Positions 19,559 to 27,743 of a stretch of 64,000 bases of DNA are shown here, one piece after another (position 1 is the first letter of the stretch; each line of letters opens with the position of its first letter). The notes beneath the pieces are model-generated. The model searched no databases, was not told where the DNA came from, and worked only from the letters and a program-made list of their open reading frames with translations. Both the position numbers and the translations under genes were made by a program. The DNA comes from an uncultured Porphyromonadaceae bacterium (GTDB lineage Bacteria > Bacteroidota > Bacteroidia > Bacteroidales > Muribaculaceae): positions 1-64,000 of the forward strand of contig CAMWMD010000011.1 of assembly GCA_947175265.1 (NCBI GenBank). Reading direction: 5' to 3'.

Positions 19559-21441
19559 TGATGGAAAGGCTGCGAATGAAAACATCTGATGCTTCGGAAG
19601 GAAACATTGGGAAGATTGCATCGCTGTTTCCTCAATGTGTTACTGAGCGGAAAGGCAAAGACGGAAAAATCAAATTTGGTATTGACTTTGAAAAACTGAA
19701 AGCAGAACTCTCAAATGAAATTATCGAAGAGGGCGAAGAACGTTATCAGTTTACATGGCCTGATAAGCGGGCTGCCTCTCGTCTTGCAAATACGCCGACT
19801 GACAAAACGCTCCGCCCGGATATTGATGCCTCAAAAGATTTCTGGAACACAGAAAATCTTTACATTGAGGGCGACAACCTCTATGTGCTGAAAGTTCTAC
19901 GCGAGAACTATCTCGGCAAAATCAAGATGATCTACATTGACCCGCCGTATAACACCGGCAACGATTTTGTCTATAACGACGACTTTGCACAGAGCCGTGA
20001 GGAGTTTGAGCAGTCAAGCGGTCTTTTTGACGATGACGGCAACCAAGTTCTCGACCCGATGCAGCGCAACACCGAGAGCAACGGTCGTTTCCACACGGAC
20101 TGGCTTAATATGATATACCCGCGCCTCAAAGTCGCACGAGACTTGCTTTCTGACGATGGCGTAATTTTCATCTCAATAGATGATAATGAGCAAGACAACC
20201 TTAGAAAGGTTTGTGATGAAGTATTTGGAGATAGAAACTTTGTAGCACAGCTTATTTGGGAAAGAGCTTTTGCACCAAAGAATGATGCTAAATATGTATC
20301 AAACAGCCATGATTATGTAGTTGTCTATGCGAAAAAAATCGAGAATTTCAAGATTGGACGATTACCTCGAACCGAAGAAGCTGATGCCCGATATAGTAAT
20401 CCAGATAATGATCCACGCGGAGTATGGCAGTCAGATAACCTTACAGTAAAATCGTATACCGCCTCATGCGATTACCCAATAACGACTCCCTCCGGGAGAG
20501 TTGTAGAGCCTCCAGCAGGACGCTGCTGGAGTCTCTCGGCGAAAGCTTTCGCCGAGAGACTCGCAGATAATCGAATATGGTTTGGTGCTGATGGTAATGG
20601 TGTGCCTCGTATAAAGCGATTCCTTAGTGAACTCAAATATGATGGCATGGCCCCAACATCAATATTGTTCTATAAGGAAGTGGGACATAGTCAAGAAGGA
20701 TCACAAGAAGTTAATAAGCTTCTTGGCGCAGGTGTATTCGATGGACCAAAACCAATCAGATTACTATATCGATTACTGACACTCGCTAATTTGAATTATG
20801 ATTCTATCGTATTAGATTTCTTTTCAGGGTCAGGAAGTATGGCACATGCTTTAATGAAGTTTAATTCCGAAAAGAATCTCAATGCTAAGTTTATCCTTGT
20901 TCAAGTAAATGAGCAAACTGATGACAAGGCAAAGAAAGATGGGTATAATACCATACCTCAGATTGCAAAGGAACGCATTCGCCGTGCTGGAAAGAAAATC
21001 AAGGAAGAAGCGGGATTGCATGGGCAAGATCTTGACACAGGCTTTCGCGTCCTCAGACTCGATTCATCGAATATGGAGGATGTATTCTATACTCCGGAGG
21101 ATTTCAATGAGGCAGACCTTTTCAACTCAGTTGATAATGTGAAGTCTGATAGAACTCCGCTTGACCTCCTTTTCCAAGTAATGCCGGAACTTGACATCGA
21201 GCTCTCGGCTAAGATTGAAGAAAAGGATGTCAACGGCAAAAAGGTTTTCTTCGTTGACGGCACTTATCTAATTTCCACTTTTGACACCGAAGTTAACGAG
21301 TCAACTGTCACTGAAATCGCCAAAATGAAGCCTCAATACTTCGTTATGCGTGACGCTTCTGCCGCTAATGACAATGTCCTTGATAACTTCGAGCAAATCT
21401 TCAAGCACTACTCACCCGAAACCATCCGAAAGATTTTATGA
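19558..21441 (+). CDS. mod: Type III-like site-specific DNA methyltransferase (Mod)
   Basis: IYIDPPYNTGNDFVYNDDF, LDFFSGSGSMAHA, PSGRVVEPPAGRCWSLS...RIWFG. Confidence 0.9.
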   Translation: MMERLRMKTSDASEGNIGKIASLFPQCVTERKGKDGKIKFGIDFEKLKAELSNEIIEEGEERYQFTWPDKRAASRLANTPTDKTLRPDIDASKDFWNTENLYIEGDNLYVLKVLRENYLGKIKMIYIDPPYNTGNDFVYNDDFAQSREEFEQSSGLFDDDGNQVLDPMQRNTESNGRFHTDWLNMIYPRLKVARDLLSDDGVIFISIDDNEQDNLRKVCDEVFGDRNFVAQLIWERAFAPKNDAKYVSNSHDYVVVYAKKIENFKIGRLPRTEEADARYSNPDNDPRGVWQSDNLTVKSYTASCDYPITTPSGRVVEPPAGRCWSLSAKAFAERLADNRIWFGADGNGVPRIKRFLSELKYDGMAPTSILFYKEVGHSQEGSQEVNKLLGAGVFDGPKPIRLLYRLLTLANLNYDSIVLDFFSGSGSMAHALMKFNSEKNLNAKFILVQVNEQTDDKAKKDGYNTIPQIAKERIRRAGKKIKEEAGLHGQDLDTGFRVLRLDSSNMEDVFYTPEDFNEADLFNSVDNVKSDRTPLDLLFQVMPELDIELSAKIEEKDVNGKKVFFVDGTYLISTFDTEVNESTVTEIAKMKPQYFVMRDASAANDNVLDNFEQIFKHYSPETIRKIL

Positions 21442-21512
21442 ATTAGGAATAGTGATTTAGGAAGTATGCCAATATATTTCATTATCTTTGAGGAAATTTT
21501 CCTTTCAAGATT

Positions 21513-21858
21513 ATGAGTGCGGATACATTTCTTCAGAACAAAGGTGGCTACAGAAATCTGATTGTTTACAAGATTTCCGAGATAATTTATGATGTCACCT
21601 ACTACTTTACGAAAAATTATCTCAGTAAAGGAGACAGGACAATAGATCAGATGGTGCAGGCAGATGAAGCATTATTCTGTACTACTTCCACGGCTTAAGG
21701 ATGAGGAGATTTGCAATTTATGCATTACCCTGATAAATCAAGCCACATATATGCTGAGAAGATTGATAGAGAAGCAACAGAAGATGTTTTTGGAGAATGG
21801 AGGAGTAAGAGAACAGATGACGAGGGCAAGAATAGATTATCGAAACAAAAACAGATAA
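21513..21858 (+). pseudogene. Decayed four-helix-bundle suffix-domain protein gene
   Basis: N-terminal NLIVYKISEIIYDVTYYFTKNYLSKGDRTIDQMVQ and C-terminal EEICNLCITLINQATYMLRRLIEKQQKMFLENGGVREQMTRARIDYRNKNR are in different frames and the middle is missing. Confidence 0.75.
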
Positions 21859-21867
21859 TCTTTTTCA

Positions 21868-21933
21868 GACATGTCAGACTTGTCCGACCAGTCTGACTGG
21901 TCAGACCCGTCGGACATGTCGGACCGGTCAGAC
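21868..21933. repeat. Seven tandem 9-bp GACnnGTCn units
   Basis: gacatgtca gacttgtcc gaccagtct gactggtca gacccgtcg gacatgtcg gaccggtca gac; every unit contains GAC-N2-GTC. Confidence 0.9.
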
Positions 21934-21943
21934 TATAATAGTA

Positions 21944-24900
21944 TTGAAAAAGATGAAATTCAAATTCAAGATACAGGGCTATCAGACCGAGGCGGTAAGC
22001 AATACCACCGCCATCTTCACCGGGCAACCTAATCGCGATAACGCCCACTATCGTCGCGACTTGGGTAAACTTGCTGCAGGTACTATGCGTGAGATACTTG
22101 ATGATGACGGCTACCGCAACGCGGACGTGGAGCTTTCTTCCAAGCAGTTGCTTGAAAATCTACACTCCGTTCAGACTCTGGCAGGTGTGCCGCTCTCTAA
22201 ATCTCTAAGCAAGATCGATGGTTTGGGAGCCGTCAACCTTGATGTAGAGATGGAGACCGGCACAGGCAAGACCTATGTCTATATCAAGACGATGTTTGAG
22301 CTTAACAAGCTCTACGGTTGGTCCAAGTTCATTATTGTTGTGCCAAGTATTGCCATACGTGAGGGTGTGGCAAAGTCTTTCCGTATGCTGGAGGAACACT
22401 TCATGGAGCAGTATGGAAAGAAAGCACGATGGTTTGTCTACAACAGCTCTAACCTTAACCAGCTCGACCAGTTCTCGCAAGATGCCGGATTGAACGTGAT
22501 GATAATAAATACTCAGGCATTTGCAGCGTCTCTCAAAGAGGGTGGACGCTCAAAGGAGAGCCGAATTATTTACTCAAAGCGCGATGAGTTTGCCTCTCGC
22601 CGTCCTATCGATGTGATTGCCGCCAACCGCCCAATCATCATCATGGACGAACCGCAGAGAATGGAGGGCGCTGCTACACAAGCGGCTCTCAAAAAATTCA
22701 ATCCGCTTTTCGTGTTGAATTACTCCGCGACTCACCGTACCAAACATGACACCGTATACGCCCTTGACGCATTGGACGCATATCGGGAACGACTTGTGAA
22801 GCGAATAAAGGTGATAGGCTTCGAGATGAAGAACCTGCGAGGTACCAGCGGCTATATGTATCTTGACAATATTATCCTGTCACCCAATAAGCCACCGATG
22901 GCGCGTATCTCAATAGAGGTTAAAAGTGCTTCCGGAGAGCCACGTCGCCTGTTCAAGACTCTTGGTGTGGGAGATTCCTTATTTGTCGAGTCAAAGGAAC
23001 TGGAGCAATACCGAGGATTCGATATAGCCGAGATTTTCCCCGGCTCAGCCTTACAACCGACGGCTTACGTCACTTTCACCAACGGCGTGACACTCCGCAA
23101 GGGGGATGTTGTGGGTGATCAAAATCTATTGCACCTTCAGCGCGTCCAGATACGCGAGACGATAAAGGCTCACTTCGAGAAAGAGCGCCAGCTTTTCAAG
23201 AAAGGGATAAAGTGTCTTTCGCTGTTCTTCATCGATGAAGTGGCTAAATATCGTCAATACGATGAGAATGGAGAGCCTGTAAAGGGTATCTTCCAAACTA
23301 TCTTTGAGGAAGAATATGCCCGTCTTGTCAATGAGGAGTTCCATATCTGGGACGAGGACTATAACGAGTATCTGCGTCGATTTGCGCCCTATCAGACGCA
23401 TCGCGGTTACTTCTCTATCGACAAGAAAGGGAAGATGATAGACACCAAGACAAAGCGTGGCAGCGATGTCAGCGAGGAAGCATCCGACTATGACCTTATA
23501 CTCCGAGATAAGGAGCGTCTGTTGAGTTTCGATGAACCGACTCGCTTTATCTTCTCCCATTCCGCACTCCGTGAAGGCTGGGATAACCCCAACGTGTTCC
23601 AGATATGTACTCTCCGGCACAGTGACTCCACCACAGCAAAACGTCAGGAAGTAGGACGCGGACTGCGTATAGCCGTAGACAAGAATGGTGTGCGTCAGGA
23701 TAAGGAACTGCTTGGCGATGATGTTCACAACATCAATGTCCTTACAGTGATCGCTAACGAGAGTTATGCAGACTTTACCAACGCTCTACAAAAGGAAACC
23801 CGCGATGCACTGCGTGAGCGTGCCACCAAAGCAACGCCCGTCTACTTTGAAGGTAAGACTATCACTGTCGAAGGGCAACCTCACGTTGTTACCGACCGAG
23901 AGGCAAGCCGCATTATGGTATGGCTTGAAGATAATGAGTATATAGATGATGCAGGTAACATCACATCAAAATATCATGCCGATGTCGCGGCCGAGTCTGT
24001 TGCTCCATACGGCAAGCAACTTGAACCGATGGCAGAGGGTGTAACGCTGTTGATCAATTCTATCTTCGACCCGAATCTACTTAAAGAGATGACAGGCGAC
24101 GGCAATAAGACAACGCTACCGGAACCAAGGTTGAACGCCAACTTTGCCAAGCCGGAGTTTCAGGCTCTTTGGAACGCCATAAATCATCAATATGTCTATA
24201 CGGTGAGCTACGACTCTGACGAACTTATCAAGAACGCAATCCTGCATCTCAACACCGATGAGTTACAGGTGCGTACACTCCGCTATATCAAGATTGAAGG
24301 ACAGCAGGATGCGCAGGATGTAACGGAGTTCGGAAATACCAGATCAACATCCAATGAATTGACTGATGTCTCTACTTCGTCTGTCAAATATGACCTTATC
24401 GGGCAGGTTGCTAAAGGTGCAAATATCACCCGTCGTACCGCAGCCAAGATTCTTCAAGGGTTACGACAGGCGAAAATTGCCTTGTTCCGCAATAACCCCG
24501 AAGAATTTATCCGTAAGGTGGTGCAGATTATCCGAGAGCAGAAAGCTACGATGATAGTTGACCATATCCACTATCATCTGACCGACGGCAAGTATGATTC
24601 CGCTATATTCACCGCTGCGAGCCGTGCCGACTTCGACAAGGCAATTCAGTCATCGAAACACATAACTGACTATGTTGTTTCCGACAGCAAAGGAGAGCGC
24701 GACTTTGCCCATGATCTTGATGAAGCTGAGGAAGTAGTGGTATATGCGAAGTTGCCACGCTCATTCAGTATACCAACTCCGGTAGGCAACTATGCTCCCG
24801 ACTGGGCGATAGCCATGCAGAAAGATGGAGTCAAACACATTTTCTTCATTGCGGAAACTAAAGGGTCGCTCCTTTCTATGCAGCTCAACGCAATAGAGAA

Positions 24901-25015
24901 TGCCAAGATTGACTGCTATTCTCAGATGATGGATGATATTTCAACCGATAAAGTCAAGTATCATAAGGTAACTTGTTACCAAGATCTTATTGACGCAATG
25001 ACATCAGCAAAGTAA
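21944..25015 (+). CDS. res: Type III-like restriction endonuclease subunit (Res), DEAD/DEAH helicase-nuclease
   Basis: NLDVEMETGTGKTYVYIKTMFEL, IIMDEPQRMEG, FSHSALREGWDNPNVFQICTLR, RQEVGRGLRIAV. Confidence 0.9.
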   Translation: MKKMKFKFKIQGYQTEAVSNTTAIFTGQPNRDNAHYRRDLGKLAAGTMREILDDDGYRNADVELSSKQLLENLHSVQTLAGVPLSKSLSKIDGLGAVNLDVEMETGTGKTYVYIKTMFELNKLYGWSKFIIVVPSIAIREGVAKSFRMLEEHFMEQYGKKARWFVYNSSNLNQLDQFSQDAGLNVMIINTQAFAASLKEGGRSKESRIIYSKRDEFASRRPIDVIAANRPIIIMDEPQRMEGAATQAALKKFNPLFVLNYSATHRTKHDTVYALDALDAYRERLVKRIKVIGFEMKNLRGTSGYMYLDNIILSPNKPPMARISIEVKSASGEPRRLFKTLGVGDSLFVESKELEQYRGFDIAEIFPGSALQPTAYVTFTNGVTLRKGDVVGDQNLLHLQRVQIRETIKAHFEKERQLFKKGIKCLSLFFIDEVAKYRQYDENGEPVKGIFQTIFEEEYARLVNEEFHIWDEDYNEYLRRFAPYQTHRGYFSIDKKGKMIDTKTKRGSDVSEEASDYDLILRDKERLLSFDEPTRFIFSHSALREGWDNPNVFQICTLRHSDSTTAKRQEVGRGLRIAVDKNGVRQDKELLGDDVHNINVLTVIANESYADFTNALQKETRDALRERATKATPVYFEGKTITVEGQPHVVTDREASRIMVWLEDNEYIDDAGNITSKYHADVAAESVAPYGKQLEPMAEGVTLLINSIFDPNLLKEMTGDGNKTTLPEPRLNANFAKPEFQALWNAINHQYVYTVSYDSDELIKNAILHLNTDELQVRTLRYIKIEGQQDAQDVTEFGNTRSTSNELTDVSTSSVKYDLIGQVAKGANITRRTAAKILQGLRQAKIALFRNNPEEFIRKVVQIIREQKATMIVDHIHYHLTDGKYDSAIFTAASRADFDKAIQSSKHITDYVVSDSKGERDFAHDLDEAEEVVVYAKLPRSFSIPTPVGNYAPDWAIAMQKDGVKHIFFIAETKGSLLSMQLNAIENAKIDCYSQMMDDISTDKVKYHKVTCYQDLIDAMTSAK

Positions 25016-25167
25016 GATTATGGAAAAACAGAATTAACTCTAAAATCTCTGAAAGAAGGAGATGTGTGGTTCTCGGGATTTGAGGGCTTTCATTCTTCCG
25101 GATATAGAGTTTAATCCGGAAGCACAGACACATGGCGTTTCGGATTGATAGGTCGATACGACAAACA

Positions 25168-25233
25168 GGGTGAATGGTGACCTTGGCATGATGCTAAATT
25201 TATCGTTCCATAATCCACAGTGTTGAACCGGGA
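25168..25233 (+). pseudogene. Fragment duplicated from the outer-membrane protein gene 26655-27545
   Basis: gtgaatggtgaccttggcatgatgctaaatttatcgttccataatccacagtgttgaaccggg is near-identical to 26879-26943. Confidence 0.8.
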
Positions 25234-25294
25234 GTAAAAAAAGTAAATCTGACATTTTTTTGCCTGAATATTTGTTTGGTAGGAATAAAAGTAT

Positions 25295-25359
25295 TAACTT
25301 TGTAACCATAGAACCTACCGCGCCTCTCAACGATGCGAAACTGGTAGGTCATTTTTTTT
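25295..25359 (+). ncRNA. Promoter plus short hairpin RNA with T-tract just upstream of the Abi gene
   Basis: TTTG (25271-25274)-N20-TAACTTTG (25295-25302); acctacc (25313-25319) pairs with ggtaggt (25343-25349), inner cgc/gcg, then a run of T before ATG 25373. Confidence 0.55.
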
Positions 25360-25372
25360 TATAGCACCGCAC

Positions 25373-26275
25373 ATGAAGAGTCAATATGACAAGAAGCCGA
25401 TTCCAGTTGGCGAGCAAATAAACCTACTTGAAAGCAAGGGGATGGAGTTCTATGACCGTGCCTTTGCATCGCATATACTCTCAATTATCGGTTATTACCG
25501 TTTTAGCGGATATGCCTATCCCTTCAGAAATAAAATTGATAACAGCGGATTTGTCGACAATACCTCGTTCGAGAAGGTATATTCAATATATGAGTTCGAC
25601 CGTTCACTGAAATCTCTGCTCTTCTCATATCTCGGACGCATAGAGATTGCGTTCAGGACTCTTATCATCGACAAGTTCAGTGTGGGAACTGAAACAGCAC
25701 TTTGGTATGCTGATTCAGGTAATTTCACCAACAAAGTGGAGTGTGAGGAATTTCTTGCCAATCTGCAATATGATATGGAAGATTCAAGAGAGGATTTCAT
25801 TCAGCATTTCAGGGACACATATAGCGATGAGTTCCCTCCCGCATGGATTGCACTGCAAATAGTTTCTTTCGGTGCGCTCATCAAACTGTTTCGGAACTTC
25901 AACAATAAGGATTTGCGACTACAGGTGGCAAAGAACTTCGGATGTGACAGTTTAGACAGGTTTATATCCTGGATGAATACTTCGGTTTATCTGAGGAATA
26001 TTTGCAGTCACCATGCTCGACTATGGAATAGGCCTATAAAGAAGCGTCCCGAAGCCTATAATTTCGGAATAAGAAACAAGCGTTGGAGCCAACAGGATCT
26101 TGCAAAGTTATATTATAGCGTATGTGTTATTGGTTCACTTTTAAAAGGTATATTGCCGAGTAATACTTTTAAGAAGAAGCTTGCTAATCTTTTCAACGTT
26201 TATCCATTTGTAGATTCCACAAAATCTAAATTCTTAGGTTTTCCGAAAGACTGGCAGACAGAGTTTGCTTGGTAA
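25373..26275 (+). CDS. Abi_2 / AbiD-AbiF family abortive infection protein (HEPN)
   Basis: Abi_2-type sequence FYDRAFASHILSIIGYYRFSGYAYPF; RNICSHHARLWNR contains an RxxxxH HEPN motif. Confidence 0.85.
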   Translation: MKSQYDKKPIPVGEQINLLESKGMEFYDRAFASHILSIIGYYRFSGYAYPFRNKIDNSGFVDNTSFEKVYSIYEFDRSLKSLLFSYLGRIEIAFRTLIIDKFSVGTETALWYADSGNFTNKVECEEFLANLQYDMEDSREDFIQHFRDTYSDEFPPAWIALQIVSFGALIKLFRNFNNKDLRLQVAKNFGCDSLDRFISWMNTSVYLRNICSHHARLWNRPIKKRPEAYNFGIRNKRWSQQDLAKLYYSVCVIGSLLKGILPSNTFKKKLANLFNVYPFVDSTKSKFLGFPKDWQTEFAW

Positions 26276-26298
26276 AAAATCCTTTTCGATTCAGATAT

Positions 26299-26325
26299 AA
26301 GGCTATCTTCTCGGATAGTCTTTTT
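26299..26325 (+). terminator. Intrinsic terminator after the Abi gene
   Basis: ggctatcttctcggatagtcttttttatta. Confidence 0.6.
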
Positions 26326-26654
26326 TATTAGCAGTCAATAATCTTAAAAAATATAAGGTACATAATATGCCGATGACAATGTTTACCGAAGATACTGTTT
26401 CAAAAAGTTTGTCTGAATTCGAGCACAAAAAAAGGATCAGCCAAATTTTGACCGGTCTGAACAAGTTTGCAATTTCCATCCGCAGATACTTGCCATATTG
26501 CGTGATCAGGAAGAGGAATACGACCGACGTCATCTGAGGTCTACAGGCTTGAGTGAACTCCCCTCTGACACACTCAGAGAAACACTACCACTGTTAAGCG
26601 AACTTAGATTGTGAAAAGCTATCATAAAATTAAAAATAGATCGTTATATTCAAT

Positions 26655-27545
26655 ATGAAGTATCCGATAATAGCCATAGCCGTATTCCTATCCGCCTATC
26701 TGTATCCTGCGTTATGTTCTGCTCAGGATATTAAGGGATTGCGGGTTGCAGAGAATTTTGAGAGATTCGACAGTACGGCCTTTAAAAATGAAACTGATTT
26801 AAATACTGCATATAAGGATTTCTCACTTCCAATGATTTCGATACCCAACTCTTTTCAGGATTTCAAGAGTCTTTCGAAGGTGAATGGAGACCTTGGCATG
26901 ATGCAAAATTTATCGTTCCATAATCCATACAGTGTTGAGCCGGGTGTTATGATTCTGCCTGTTTGGAGAGCCGGTGCGTTCGTGGCTTCCGGAAATACTT
27001 TGGCTATGCCGGGATTGATGAGGATAGAAAGCGGAAATATCGGATTGACTCAGAGTATAGGGAATTTTTCAATGTATTTGGGTGGCGAGGCGAATAAGTA
27101 CGGGTATTTTAATAGTCTTCACACACAATACGGCGTGACAGGATCTATGGAGTATCAGTTTAATCCACGCTTGTCAGTAACTGTCTTTGGCTCTTATTAT
27201 TTTGGTGGTACACCACTCATGAGAAACGGAATGGTCATTCCTCCTTCAATGATGGGATATTATAACGTATCTTCATTCGGAGGAACTGTCAATTACCAGA
27301 TTAACGAAACCTTCGGATTGAATGTAGGTGCTAAATATGAGCAGCAGTTCGGCACAAACCGATACCGTTTTTCACCTATTGTAACCCCAACTGTCAAGAT
27401 CGGGAAAATAAAGATAGGTTTGCCTGTTGGTGAGATTCTCTATGACTATATCAAATCGGAGATTGAGCGCAAGAGGTTCAGAGCCAAACCACCCGTGATT
27501 CCACCGACAGTAAAAGGTAATCCGGTGAGAAATACCAGATCTTGA
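26655..27545 (+). CDS. Putative exported outer-membrane beta-barrel protein
   Basis: Signal peptide, alternating beta-type sequence in the second half. Confidence 0.55.
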   Translation: MKYPIIAIAVFLSAYLYPALCSAQDIKGLRVAENFERFDSTAFKNETDLNTAYKDFSLPMISIPNSFQDFKSLSKVNGDLGMMQNLSFHNPYSVEPGVMILPVWRAGAFVASGNTLAMPGLMRIESGNIGLTQSIGNFSMYLGGEANKYGYFNSLHTQYGVTGSMEYQFNPRLSVTVFGSYYFGGTPLMRNGMVIPPSMMGYYNVSSFGGTVNYQINETFGLNVGAKYEQQFGTNRYRFSPIVTPTVKIGKIKIGLPVGEILYDYIKSEIERKRFRAKPPVIPPTVKGNPVRNTRS

Positions 27546-27563
27546 GAGATTTGGTATTCCATT

Positions 27564-27740
27564 ATGTCAGAACAGGAAATGAACTCCTACCGTTTCACCT
27601 CAGGTCAAGAACCAAGTGATGAGATGCTCTCTCAGATTATGAAAGAGGTGGCTCATGACGCAAAGAAACGTCAGGAGCAAGCTGGTCAACAGAGTCTGTT
27701 TATCCAGATGATTATAAATTCTGATAAAGAAATTTTATGA
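27564..27740 (+). CDS. Orphan copy of the small ORF that precedes the zeta-toxin-like gene
   Basis: MSEQEMNSYRFTSGQEPSDEMLSQIMKEVAHDAKKRQEQAGQQSLFIQMIINSDKEIL*; DNA nearly identical to 41155-41272 then diverges. Confidence 0.75.
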   Translation: MSEQEMNSYRFTSGQEPSDEMLSQIMKEVAHDAKKRQEQAGQQSLFIQMIINSDKEIL

Positions 27741-27743
27741 CTT

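Noticed and set aside
21868-21933. CRISPR array
   Set aside because: Units are 9 bp with no spacers, no leader and no cas genes nearby.
23126-23728. 200-aa minus-strand ORF and many similar antisense ORFs (3296-3880, 28560-29243, 48174-48755, 51442-52017)
   Set aside because: Each lies fully or mostly opposite a well-supported coding gene and shows no protein motif; treated as mirror ORFs.
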